64,000 nucleotides of DNA, taken from NCBI GenBank assembly GCA_050084985.1, contig JBITNC010000001.1, positions 181,164,001 through 181,228,000 of the forward strand. Reading direction: 5' to 3'. Of this stretch, positions 23,693 through 35,120 are shown one piece after another. A program made the translations under genes and the position numbers. The DNA is from Nageia nagi. Its lineage: Eukaryota; Pinophyta. How positions within the stretch are numbered: position 1 is the first letter of the stretch; every line of letters begins with the position of its first letter. The notes under the pieces are model-generated. The model was given only the letters and a program-made list of their open reading frames with translations, was not told where the DNA came from and did not search any database.

Positions 23693-25075
23693 TTGTCAAC
23701 TAATCAACATAAAAGATTGAAGCTATTATCTCCTTAGTGCATTACAAGGAAGGTAGCTCAAACTTAATTCAATTGTCAAGACATGGATATCCACCATGTA
23801 TGAAGGAAAACTAGCCAAATATGGAATTAGGAACTTGATTGATTGGGATTAACCAAATGATATAATTAGACAATCTAGATAAGTATTGATTGTTTACAAA
23901 ATGTCTAGGACTTTGATACTAGAAAGAAAAATTAGATAACACATAAAGGGAAAGAAATGATCCCATGAGTATGTTATACTATATGCTGCACTTCCTTGCT
24001 ATAAGTATCTATTTTTCAAGCATATTAGGTCTTAATATTATTATTTGAAATATACTTTTAAATTAATATTCTCCATTTTGTGCATATGGAATAATTATGG
24101 TTGAGTATGGTTGAATATTCTATGATGACTTCATGAATAAGCTTGCTTGAAACTTATTGATCACATTTGATGGATTTATTTCCTTGGTTTATCATATATT
24201 ATTACTAAGGTGATAAGTGGTTTATTTTTTATTAAACTAGTTACTACTTGACTCCAGCATAAAACCTAGAAATCTATTGAATGATCTAGAACCAATTATT
24301 CCTAGGGATGTTAGTATGGGTATAGTTTTTAAAATTTATTAGAATAAAAAAACCACTTGAGGGTATTATTCTAATACCTATGGATACACAAGATATCAAC
24401 ATGGGGATACCAAACACAATGGTGAGCCTAGCTAATAGATATGGGCAAGCTAGTATCTCATATCCTCGATAGATTATCAGATGAGGGTAATAGTTAATAA
24501 AACTATAGTTATCAAGTGAAGGTGTGAGTATGATAACTATTCCATAGGTGATGGTGCTCACCTATTTCATATGTAATATTTCCTATGATAATCTATCTAC
24601 ACCTATGAATCAAAGGGTCATACATTAGGTGAAGATGTTTAACCTTATGGATGAGCGATCTCTTGGTTGATATGGGTCCCAAGTAGAAAATCACAATATC
24701 ATGACTAGAATGATTGTTACACAATATATGGATGGGAATTATGGGTTAACCTATGTGGCATTTTCCAATGATATTAGCATTGAGAAGTGAATACCAAAAA
24801 GTTTTTGATTAGGGTTGGTTATTCGAAATTTGACCAATCTTTTTATATGGGTGCTAACTAGTTAGCATAATTGACATGCTCATATGGATTACCTTATCCA
24901 TTCCTATAACATTTGAGTGTTTAAATTAAATAAAAAATAGGTATGAAATTTTAGGGTTTTGTGAAGTTGGGAATTAGGTGAGGCATTACATTGGTATTAG
25001 AGCATTACATGGAAAAAAGGTAGTTATGTTACATTGGTGTCAAAGAATTACATGAAAAATGGTAGTTCCATTACA
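23693..25075 (+). repeat. 5' LTR of element L, piece 2
   Basis: This continues the LTR after copia-1 and aligns with 29995-31358, sharing CATGTATGAAGGAAAACTAG, CTAGGGATGTTAGT and TATCTCATATCC blocks. It ends in TTACA at 25071-25075, directly before the primer site. Compared with the 3' LTR, it has one extra 42-bp unit at its end. An open frame at 24286-24561 on the minus strand has a counterpart at 30553-30876 only because the two LTRs are homologous. Confidence 0.8.
24986..25075 (+). repeat. 42-bp tandem units, each with a primer-binding-site-like motif
   Basis: Unit 1 (24986-25028) starts TTACATTGGTATTAGAGC, unit 2 (25029-25070) starts TTACATTGGTGTCAAAG, and a third start (25071) is the functional boundary with the primer site. 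The 3' LTR has one unit (31312-31353) followed by TTACA at 31354-31358. Confidence 0.8.
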
Positions 25076-25088
25076 TTGGTATCAAAGC
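25076..25088 (+). other. Primer-binding site of element L
   Basis: TTGGTATCAAAGC follows the TTACA end of the LTR and matches TGGTATCAGAGC, the initiator-Met tRNA primer site, with one change. Confidence 0.75.
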
Positions 25089-26430
25089 TTAAATCTCAAA
25101 CTCTCGAGCCTATGATACATGACCTTTTGCTAAAAAATTTGGTCAATTTGATAATGTCAAGACAAGTATCTTTGCATCTAAATTAAACTTATTTTTGTGG
25201 AAATGACTTATGGCACCCCACCATGATTCATTAGAGCATTTGGAAACTTGCCTCGATGTGGCAAGGAATGATATTTTGATAATGTCAACAATTAGGAGTA
25301 ACCTAATCTCTTCAGTCTTGAATGGAAAATATTTGAACTATACCCTAGGGAATGGGTACTATCTACATAGTATAACCTATTAAATATGGATATTAAGAAT
25401 TAGGATGATATCCTTAAGGTGTAAAAATGATACATCTTCCATAGTGTACTAGAAAGAGAATTGAATGGATATCCATGGGGTACTTTAGTTACCCCATTGA
25501 AAGTAGGAAAATAAAAACCATCTAGGAAAGGTACAAGCATTATAAGTTTGTATCCTATAGCCTTGTAAAAGGTACCTATATAAGATTGAGTTAATATTTA
25601 TTGATAGTATTACTCAAGAAATGGAGAGGAACATAATTATTAATAGACATTGGTCCTAAAGGTGTTAATAAAACATTAGAATAAGGAAAACTCATCTAAA
25701 TGTGAATTATAGGGCATACTATCTCTTTAAATAATATTTGAAGAAAATTGAATTGAAAAAGTGATGATTTAATGGAATACTATCAAATATTTGATAGTAA
25801 AGTAATTCTTTAAAAGAGAAAAGTTCATTAGGGTATAGGAGGTGCTTTACCCTAAAATTAGGAACCTTATGAAATGAATTACAATGATATTTTTAATTTA
25901 GGGAGACAAAAATAAGAGATAATGCAAGCTCAAAAATTAAAAAAGGATATAATAATAAAGGTATAGTTGACTTAAAACCTCACAGGGAAAGAAAATTTTA
26001 TGGTCTACATAGGTTTTATCAAACACCCATGATATAAGGAAAATGACAAAAGAATAAAAGGACCACTGCTAAAACTTTTGAAAGTGGTCTAGGATAGATG
26101 TCCTACAAAAGAAATTAAAGTACAAAACTATTAATTTTTGTGATGATATGAAGGAATATTGTGATAAGAATATGATATATGTCAAAATTCAAGGTCAAAA
26201 AATGATTCTTTGAAGAGAAGGAATAACGTAAAGAAAAGGTAAAATAGTAATAAAACACTATCATACGAAGAGACATAATTACCTTATAATCCAATAACTT
26301 ATTGAGTAGAAAACATGAAAAGTCTCTTTTGGCTAAATTATAATTAGTTTAAATTACAAATAATAACTCTTGCTAAGAAAATATATAAGGAATTATCCCT
26401 TTCAACATAGTAACTCAATTTTGTTATTGT
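25089..26430 (+). other. Element L interior, leader and degraded gag N-part
   Basis: No clear protein domain is visible. Short traces around 25140-25300 could be gag, but no motif can be named with confidence. Decay is heavier here than in copia-1. Confidence 0.4.
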
Positions 26431-26439
26431 TTCAGGTAG

Positions 26440-26835
26440 TGGCATCAAGACTAATGCATAATTTGATTTAGAAAATGTAGGGTGAAGACATCAACAAAAA
26501 TGCATCTCAAGAGAACAAAGATGTAAATACATCCCAAATACTTGAAAATATCATATCAATTCAAAAGCAATTGAAATATATGCAATACCAAATCATAGAA
26601 CAACAAGAATTATTAAACCTACTACTTGTTTAAGTCTATAGTAAACATAGTAATCAAAAGTATGTTGAAGTTTAAACTATGGTAAAGAATGAATCAATCT
26701 TTAAAAGAACAAGGTTTGATAATAAGAACACTAGAGGTTGTTGGACATGTGGTGGAACACATATCCAAAATTGATGTCCTCTCAATAAGGAATAATAAAA
26801 AGGACCACCAATACCACTTCAAATCTAGGTATTTT
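26440..26835 (+). pseudogene. gag: Element L gag C-terminus with zinc knuckle
   Basis: A largely continuous frame reads SQILENIISIQKQLKYM, then YQIIEQQELLN, a short predicted coiled region, and then a CCHC zinc knuckle GCWTCGGTHIQN followed by a stop and CPLN (about 26740-26790). The spacing Cys-x2-Cys-x4-His-x4-Cys is preserved. This is the nucleocapsid end of a gypsy-type gag. No protease or reverse transcriptase was recognised immediately downstream, which suggests an internal loss of pol. Confidence 0.65.
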
Positions 26836-27459
26836 ATCCATAAACTCATCTAAATTTTTTAAATTTTTATTAATTCTATAAGTAGCATTATTGGTTAAGA
26901 CATGTTAAGAACATCAAAACTTTTGAAAAAGGGTGAGTAGACAAGTGTGATATTGGGATAAAAAATTTTAAAGGTCAATATAATTTCACTAGTCTAAAAA
27001 TTTTACACTTTATGAAGGTGTTTTAAAGTACTAAGGAATATTCCTTGCAAAGGATAAAATATTGATTCATAAAAATTGGTCTTATAAAGAAATAAGAATT
27101 TATGAATTAGGCATATTAAGGGGGAATATTCAAAAATTAATACTTTGAACTCATGGGAAAGTATCATAGTATTGACTAAAAATCGATATGATAGGATCTA
27201 GGTTAATAGACCCTAAAACAAGTTTATTACTAAATATATTGAGTTAAAAAGTTCATAATATTCAAACTTCATGGAAAGTAACATAACTTTTCAACCTTAA
27301 AATAAGGATTAATCATAATTTAAGGATGCAGAAAGGTGTTAGGGCATCAAGAACCTATTATACGAAATAGGAATGAAGAAATCTAGTGCAAAGCATGTTT
27401 GCAAAATGTATGAAATTTGATATTCCCTATGATATTTCCATTTAAGATAGAAAACCATT
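26836..27459 (+). other. Element L interior, no domain recognised
   Basis: Protease, RT and RNase H would be expected here in a complete gypsy element. None was recognised in 600 bp, too short to hold them, so most of pol is missing. Confidence 0.45.
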
Positions 27460-27770
27460 TAATAGATTGCATTTTATTTTGACTCTATGTACTTGGTGGT
27501 GGTTAGGTTAACCAAAATGGTATGCTTTTCCTAGGAGAAATCCCTACCAATAATGGCCTTATGAATGCTATGAATTTGTTATTACTACAAAGCTTTGGGT
27601 ATCAAGAGAGTCTTTGACTACTTGGAAATTTTTTCCTAGTAACTAGTCACATTTGCTTTATTGGAATGAATTGATTCCATGCTTTAATTATAAGGAGGTG
27701 CAAAACTCCTAGGGATGATTTGGAGGATCTAGTCATGATCCATCCAACATTAATAAGAAATTGGAGGAGT
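27460..27770 (+). pseudogene. pol: Element L integrase fragment
   Basis: FDSMYLVVVRLTKMVCF at about 27477-27530 matches the conserved start of the gypsy integrase core (first catalytic Asp followed by a VDRLTK-type motif). In a shifted frame, SHLLYWNEL (about 27645-27675) matches the segment that normally follows the second catalytic Asp. The region is frameshifted and full of stops. It shows that L descends from a gypsy element with pol. Confidence 0.55.
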
Positions 27771-28230
27771 AATGATTACTCTTTGAGAATTTTCTATAAC
27801 TATGCCATAAGTTCCACAAAACTCTAAACTCTAATTAGTTCATTTGATTATAGTTGAAAAGGGAGTCAAATCATTTACAAGGTTGTATTACCACCCATTT
27901 TGTCAAAAAGGGATAAGATGTATACATGTATCCTTATTGAGAAGAAATATTTTTATCCATTGTATGCTTTGATTTCTTTAATCTAGCAGGTATTGGATCT
28001 CCTAGATGTTGAAGATCTTCCATCAAATCCTAGTTTTAGGAGTAGGAAGATGAAATATAAAAAGATACATGCATGATTTGCATAAAGATGAATTTGTGTG
28101 AATATTTTTATGTTTGGAGAAGCTATATTTATTATTAAAGGATTTTTTTTTTTAATTATTTGGATAGTTATGTAAATGTTAGTGCCCTCTATTATTGGTA
28201 TAGTCTAAGAACATAGGGACTATGTTCCTT
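27771..28230 (+). other. Element L 3' interior
   Basis: A trace near 28000-28060 reads LDLLDVEDLPSNPSFRSRK and could be the pol C-terminus, but the match is not decisive. Otherwise nothing is seen. Confidence 0.35.
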
Positions 28231-28242
28231 TTAAGGGAGTAG
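28231..28242 (+). other. Polypurine tract of element L
   Basis: TTAAGGGAGTAG lies directly before the start of the 3' LTR. Confidence 0.6.
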
Positions 28243-29119
28243 TATATAATGACCCACCTAATGAAAATATTTATAACCTTGACGACCTTGAGGGATTTGA
28301 ATTACATTCAATATGATTTACATTATGAAATGGATTATGAATGTTTTTATGAATCATTTGTGTCAATTTGATGCTAGCTTTGAGGCTATTATGATACAAG
28401 TAATAGTTTGACCAATGTGAAAGTCACGATGGAGACCCTAGGGAACCAAAGATGAGTTGGTTATGGGAACATATTGGTAAGAGTGAGGAAATGATCGATG
28501 TTGATTTTTTGATATCTAAAAGGACCTTCATAGATCATACAGATGCATATCTCAATTATTGTGTACAATATTTGATTTCAATGTTGTGTCCAATGCTTAT
28601 GTGTATGTGTGTACTAACAAATTTACCTTATAGGAAGAGTGGTCATCGTAAGTAAGTATGAGTGTTAAAATATGATAAGTATGAGTGTTAAAATATGATA
28701 TGTATTTTGGAATTTGTTTAGGAAATTAATTGATTATTTTCAAATGATGCAAGAATATTCCAATTATTTGAATTTAAATTTTTGCCAGGGAACTTTAGTA
28801 AATTTAGGTGAAAATAAAAATCTAGGGTTAAAAGGTCTATTTATCATTTTATGGAGGTTGAAAGGTTATTTTGGGGTTTTACAAAAAATAATAGAGAGGT
28901 CATCCCCACACAACTTATTTTTTTATGTTAGGTGTATGAAATTATTAGAAATATTTTGTAGTCTAATATGAAGTGTCCAAAGTATTTTGGAGGATATAAC
29001 ATTTACAAACAAAATTTCCTAAGTCCTACCACAAAAAAATTAAACTTGTACATCCCATAAACAAAATATATAAGTTTGATAAATAGTCCCACTTTTGGAG
29101 GTACTATACCATATTTTGA

Positions 29120-29130
29120 CTATAAATACC
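29120..29130 (+). promoter_or_regulatory. TATA box in the 3' LTR of element L
   Basis: CTATAAATACC corresponds to CTATAAATAGC at 11669. Confidence 0.45.
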
Positions 29131-29716
29131 TTAGGATACCTAAGGAAAATAGAAACATCTTTCCCTCATATTGGCTTTGGGTCTCCTGATACTCATTAAA
29201 GGATAAGGATGGTGAAGAAAAATCCATTTAGATATGATACTACTTATGTAAACAAGGTTATTGTAAATTGTACAATAATAGAAAATCCTAAATCGACACA
29301 CCATGTATGAAGTAACACTAACTCATGGTAAATATTATGTATTCCTAAACATGACTATAGTCAATGGTTATGATCATATTAGGTGTGATGTAATTTCTTA
29401 TTGGGTGAATTAATGAGATACTTTATTACTTACAAAAGTAAGGTCCTATGCATGATATGATGTGTTTTCCAAATAATGAAGATTTAATACACCTTATCTC
29501 CAAAACATGATCAAATTTAGAGAATATATAAAAATACATTTGCATTATGTAAAAATAAACTTCATTTATGGATTTAGAGCATTGATGTACTATTTTAAGA
29601 TTGAAGGCCTCAAAATAAATCTAAATGGTGTGAATGTAGAATCAAAGAAAAATGAAACTAAGTTCACTAGAAATATTGTTCAAGATTAAACTAAGTTAAG
29701 GGTCCAAGGGAACTCA

Positions 29717-29718
<2 letters not shown>

Positions 29719-29774
<56 letters not shown>
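29719..29774. repeat. (AT)n microsatellite
   Basis: About 28 AT units. The homologous place in the other LTR (near 15239-15252) has only a short AT run, so the expansion happened after L inserted. Confidence 0.95.
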
Positions 29775-29776
<2 letters not shown>

Positions 29777-31370
29777 TCATCAATAGTTCATTAATGGAAA
29801 GCAAAAGTTTAAAGCTCTTATTTAGTTAACAAATTATCAAGGATGGACTAGTATTGGATTATGCACTTAGGATATAATAAGTCAAAATCATGATGACTTA
29901 GTATGGAAGTGGTGATGATGTAATATGGATTGAAGGTTATCATTAGAAATGATATAAAGAGTCAAATAGTGTTCCAAGAAAAGGGAATGGTCTTGTCAAC
30001 TAACCAACATAAAATATTGAAGCTACTATCTCCTTAGTGCATTACAAGGAAGTTAGCTTAAACCTAATTAAAGTGTTAAGATATGGACATATCCCATGTA
30101 TGAAGGAAAACTAGTTGAATATGGAATTAGGACCTTGATTGATTAGGATTAATAAAATGATATAATTAGATAATCTAGACAAGTATTGATTGATTATGAA
30201 GTGTTTAGGACTTTGATATTAGAAAGAAAAACTAGACAAAACATAAAAGGCAAGAAATGATCCCATGAGTATGTTATACTTTATGCCACACTTCCTTGCT
30301 AGATGTAGCTATTTTTCAAGCATATCAGGTCTCGCTAATATTCTTTGAAATGTACTTTTAAATTAGTATTATTCACTTTATGCATATGGAATAATTATGG
30401 TAAAGTATGGTTGAATATTCTCTGATGGCTTCATGGATAAGCTTTCTTGAAACTTCTTGAGCATGTTTGATGGATTTATTGCTTTGGTTTATCAAATATG
30501 ATTACTAAGGTGATAAGTGGTTTGTTTTTAATTAAATTGGTTACTACTTAACTCAAGCATGAAACCTAGAAATTTGAATGATCCAAAAATAATTATTCCT
30601 AGGGATGTTAGTTTGGATATAATCTTTAAAATTTATTAGACTAATCAAACCACTCAAGGGTATTATTCTAATACCAATGGCTACTCGAGATATGGGCATG
30701 AGGATTTCACAAACCATGTTGAGCCTTGATGATAAATATGGGTAGGTTAGTGTCTCATATCCTTGATAGATTTTTAGATGAGAGTAGTAGTCGATAAAAC
30801 TATAGTTATCAATTGAAGGTAACTTGTAGTCATACTTCTTGCAGTTAAGTAAATAGGAGTATGAAGAATGTTCCATAGGTGATGATGCTTACTCATTTAA
30901 TATGAAATATTTCCTAAGACAATCTATCAGCACCTATGAATCAGAGGGTCATACATCAAGTGAATATGTTTAACCTTGTCGATAAGCGATCTCTTGGATG
31001 ATATGGGCCCTAAGTAGAAATCCAAAATAATCAAAATGACCATTACACAATCCATGGATGGGTATCATGGGATCACCTATGTGATGTATTTAAATGGGAT
31101 AAGCATTGAGAAGTGAACACTCAAATTGTTTTGATCAGGGTTGGTTATTCTAGATATGACCAATTTTGCCATATGAGTGCTGACTAGTTAACAATTTTGA
31201 CATGCTCATATGGATCACCATTTCTATTACTAGAACATTTGAGTGTTCAAATTAAATAAAAAATAGGTATGAAATTTTAGGATTTTTTTAAGTTAGAAAT
31301 TAGGTGAGGTATTACATTGGTATCAAAGCATTACATGGAAAAAGGTAGTTGTGTTACAAAAAACAAATCA

Positions 31371-31681
31371 TACTAAAGGGATAGCATATAATCCAAATCT
31401 TAGAGCATGACTTATTCTCAAATAGGTGGTGTCACAAGACACCATAAGTGTTATGCTATGGGAAAACCACCTATCAATGAATTTTGATAGGGATGTCAAC
31501 CTCCAACTCCATTTATAACCTATAAGAACATAAAGAGGAGTGAAAGATGAATCATAGAAATAATATAATCTTTGTAATATTCAAGATACTTATAAATATA
31601 AATCATTGTTACTAATATTGAATTGTACCTAACACATGATATTTACTTGTAATAACACCTTTATCTTGAATTTAGTAATAT
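31371..31681 (-). repeat. 5' LTR of element G, piece 2 of 3
   Basis: It aligns with about 5440-5760, sharing AATCTTAGAGCAT, CAACCTCCAACTCC, ATTTATAACCTA, AACATA-AGAGGAGTGAAA and TATCTTGAATTTAGTAATA. About 60 bp between the two flanks of L is missing relative to the intact copy. It ends in the target-site duplication of gypsy-1. Confidence 0.75.
31677..31681. other. Left target-site duplication of gypsy-1 (AATAT)
   Basis: AATAT at 31677-31681 matches AATAT at 39921-39925 exactly. The intact LTR of G shows the uninserted form AGTAATATTG at about 5745-5755. Confidence 0.85.
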
Positions 31682-32440
31682 TTTTAACACCTAAAAATGA
31701 ATTTTAATTTAATTAAAACACATCTTTTAGGTATTTGTAATAATTCATTTATTTAACTAATTTAATACTCTTTTCATTATGCATACTCATCTACCTTTGT
31801 GTTTTATGATAATAGGTAAATTTGAAGATAAGTCAAAAATTATTATTGGCCCAAGTACACCATAAGCCCAAGGATGAGCCTTGTGATTAGACCTAATATC
31901 TATAAAGGTGGAAGGATTGTGCATGAAAAATCATGACATGATTTAGAATCCTTGATAAGTGGTAATATACTTGTGTCATTATTGACTGATATTTCTTAAC
32001 ATCACCTATCATATTTGGATTTTATTATAATCTAACTTATGTAATCCTATGATCCATCTGAGCTAATTGCATGTAATATTATAAGCATTAAAGATGTGTT
32101 AATGATATCAAGCATGTCTACGAGGTAATATGGAATGGTATCCAATTAATGGTGTTAGGATATTAGTAATACCATTGGGTTGAGGATGAATTTGTAGCTT
32201 TGTAAAATGAATAAGCTCATCATTGATCCCCTTTGAGTCAAATATCATCTTCATTCATTGCAACAGGTAAAGTACAAGTTTGTATCTTTTCTTAATCCAT
32301 GTTTTATAGGTCAAGGTTAATTAGGTAATCTTAGATCATTTTCATCTATCATGTTATTGCTATTTATTATTATTTTATCATTATTTGATTAAATTTAATA
32401 TCTTAAATAACCCTCATAAACTATAATTTTGGTTATAACA
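31682..32440 (+). repeat. 5' LTR of gypsy-1
   Basis: About 759 bp, TTTTAACACC to GGTTATAACA, pairing with 39175-39920. A third copy lies on the minus strand at 48819-49546. A TATA box (CTATAAAGG) lies at 31900-31908. A conserved ATGAAAAATCATGACATGAT block and AGGTAAAGTACAAGTTTGT block define the family. Confidence 0.88.
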
Positions 32441-32549
32441 ATTGATGAACATGCTTTTCCTTTGATACATAGCTTTATCCTTCACTAGTTGCACTAAAAA
32501 CCTTAGGGTTTTTGGATATAACTAATACTATGTTTCAAGTGTTTTAGAA
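32441..32549 (+). other. gypsy-1 leader, primer site not recognised
   Basis: The sequence after the LTR, ATTGATGAACATGC, does not match the common initiator-Met or other plant primer sites by eye. Tat-type elements use various tRNAs, so the primer is left open. Confidence 0.4.
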
Positions 32550-33420
32550 ATGGAACCAATTGAATTTTTTTCCATGGTTAATAGATTTGATGATGCAACC
32601 AAAACTAATTTAAATAAAATGGTTTATGGTTCTAGTTATGGAAGTGAAGGCTCAAATGTGGGTAAAAATAATAGATCTATTAGATTCCATGCTACTAGAT
32701 ATAGGGATTCAAATCCATTATATGATAAAATATTTAACTATAGGGAACTAGATCATTAGGTAGAACCTATTTTTGACTCATATAAGGGTGAAGGAGATCC
32801 CATGGCTCAAATTAAGTCTTTTGAGATGAATTTTGTATTAAATTTTGGAGTGGATTATAATTTGATGGTAAAATATTTTCTAACTACATTATGGGATGAT
32901 GCCCTAACTTGGTACTTCTCTTTTCTTGTTAAATCTATCAATTGTTATGCATAAATCATTTCAAAATTTTACATGTATATCAAGTATCATGATATTAGAA
33001 AAATTATAGTTTTAGATTTGGTAAGCATTATACAAGGTCTAAATGAAAGGTTTAATAAATTTGCACAAAGATTTAAGAAGGTATGGAGTATGATATAAGA
33101 GCCATTATTTGAGTCACATGTTACATCCATGTTTATTCATAATATCCATTATGAGTTAAAATTCATAGCTTTGGATTATATGATACTTCCATTGACTAAA
33201 ATTATGTATGGACTGATTGAAAGGGCAAAATGCTTAGTTGATATGGGCAAATTGAAGTATGTTAAACCTACCAAAGAGATAAAAAGAGGAGCATATCATA
33301 AAAAAAGGATAAATAAGCTCATGCTATTGAAGAGCCTCAAATTAAAGAGCAAAACTATATTCAAGTTGAGAAAAAATTGTAGAAAAATACAAGGTTACCT
33401 TTAGCTCTTATAGTTATATT
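32550..33420 (+). pseudogene. gag: gypsy-1 gag
   Basis: The frame opens MEPIEFFSMVNRFDDATKTN at 32550 and continues through point stops. The capsid core is readable as GEGDPMAQIKSFEMNF, then LTTLWDDALTWYFSF (about 32880-32920), the counterpart of the usual gypsy gag core with its DALxWY signature. The frame 33129-33404 (LTKIMYGLIERAKCLVD) continues the helical part. No zinc knuckle was identified. Gag forms the particle in which reverse transcription occurs. Confidence 0.75.
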
Positions 33421-35060
33421 CCAAGATTTCTTATAGAAGAGATTAATGGCACTCGATCCAAAATAAGAACTAGGTCCAAATGATGAAAAACCTAGTTGAT
33501 ATAATGAAAGGGAATTTTGTGAGTATCAAAAATTCAAAAGTCATAAAACAAATACATGCATGATCTTAAGGAAGGCATTGAGGAAATTCCTAGATGATGA
33601 TAAAGTTTAGTATGAGGCACATGCAATTGAGTCATATGGATAAAGAACTCTCATGATGAATGCCATTTTTGATGAGAAATGGTGCATTGTCACTAGGAGA
33701 GGGATTACTAGAGGGAATGTCCACCCAAAAAACTATGGAAATAATGGATATTCCATGCAATTAAATTAATGTATAAAAATAAAATAATTACAATTAATGA
33801 AAAAGAAAATGCAATAGATTTGTGTCAAGAAACTCAACAATTTTGGATCCTTTATGATTTTGTCAATGATGAGGAGAGGTCACTCCATAAGAGGTAAGTA
33901 TGAGAACATATCAAATTTCTAACTTTGATATTTAGAAAATTGGGAAGACCTTTATTTGTGCATAAGAGCTAGTGATGTTGCTCAAAGGATGATGAATATA
34001 AGAAAATTTGTTCTATTACAAAGGAATCAAAAGACCTTGTTCTAGATGTCAAAATTATTTATCAAGATAAATAAGAAAAAACCATATCATTTCTTGTAAA
34101 AGATATTTTTGTTACTAAATATTCTCAACAAGGTAAGTTACACAGTCATGTAAGTATGCATTTTAATAATATTAATTTCACCTTTGCTACTAAATATATG
34201 TAGAAATATTAGTATGGTGGTAAAGGAATAAATAAGGATGAGCAAGGTATTATTGATCCCATCCCAAATGAAGGAAAATTCAAGAGGACATCTAGTATTG
34301 GTTTTGAAGCATCCACTCCTACTAAAGAATCTTCAACACAAACTATCCAATATGTCGATATCAATGAACATGGTAGTGACTATGATATATTTGATGAGTG
34401 GTTGCATTGTAAAATGAATGGAACATCTAAAGAGTTTTAGGATTATTTTGTTGATCCTTTATTTCCACCTAGTTCTCTTATGTGAGAATTAAGTTTTAGA
34501 GAAATGATGTTATTCTTAAGATGTTGGACATAAGGACTGAGTTCTCAAAGTCTAATGAGAAGATACTAGATGCATGGATGTTCCTTCATTATGCTTATTT
34601 CATAAAGGAATTTTGCAAAGATGATGATGATATTACAAATCCATTTCCAAAATTTTGAACCTTTTCCTTATCATTTTTGTAAAATTAGAAGTAGAAGTAA
34701 ATGGTTAAATGTTAAAAAGTTAATTTTATGTGTCCTTAATGGAGTGAGGTTTCTTCTCATCAAGCGACACTGCTCCATTATTTGAGTTTCTCACAACTAA
34801 TTTTGTATGCAATACTATGGGAATTACCTATGCCTCTCCAACTTAGTGATGAAATGTCCTATCTTAGTGAAGAAATAATTGAAGTAAACATTGGTACCAA
34901 AGAGGTTCCAAAGTTAATCAAAATAGGAGCTTGGTTAACCTTGAAAGAAATGGAAAGGTATCTCCTACTGCTAGTAGAATTTTATGATTTGTTTGCTTGA
35001 TTTTATTATGATATGCCTAGTCTAGATCCTAATTTTGTCCCTCATAGTCTACTTGTCAAT
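33421..35060 (+). pseudogene. gypsy-1 gag-pol spacer, protease region, not resolved
   Basis: Partial coding character remains, for instance SDYDIFDEWLHCKMN near 34375 and the open frame 34782-35000 (LSDEMSYLSEEIIEVNIGTK), but no protease active-site triplet could be pointed to. Similar long spacers between gag and RT occur in Tat elements. Confidence 0.45.
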
Positions 35061-35120
35061 GATAATATAAAACTAGTACAATAAAAATATGATAATATAA
35101 AACTAGTACAATAAAAATAT
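35061..35120 (+). repeat. 30-bp perfect tandem duplication
   Basis: GATAATATAAAACTAGTACA followed by ATAAAAATAT occurs twice in direct succession, at 35061-35090 and 35091-35120. Thirty bases keep the reading frame, just upstream of the RT domain. Confidence 0.95.

Larger units (their letters stand above)
28245..31358 (+). repeat. 3' LTR of element L, about 3.1 kb
   Basis: It starts TATAATGACCC (TG decayed to TA) and ends TTACA. It aligns in order with 10879-11730, 14719-15474 and 23693-25070. Features include a TATA box at 29120-29130 and an (AT)n run at 29719-29774. It preserves the uninserted target of copia-1 at about 29991-30000. Open frames within it (28452-28655, 28714-28971, 29507-29689, 30553-30876) have no family signature. 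The 3.1 kb LTRs together are longer than the 3.2 kb interior, a layout seen in large retrotransposon derivatives. Confidence 0.8.

Noticed and set aside
24286-24561. Conserved minus-strand ORF shared with 30553-30876 as a gene
   Set aside because: The similarity follows from the homology of the two L LTRs; neither frame has a domain and both are short.
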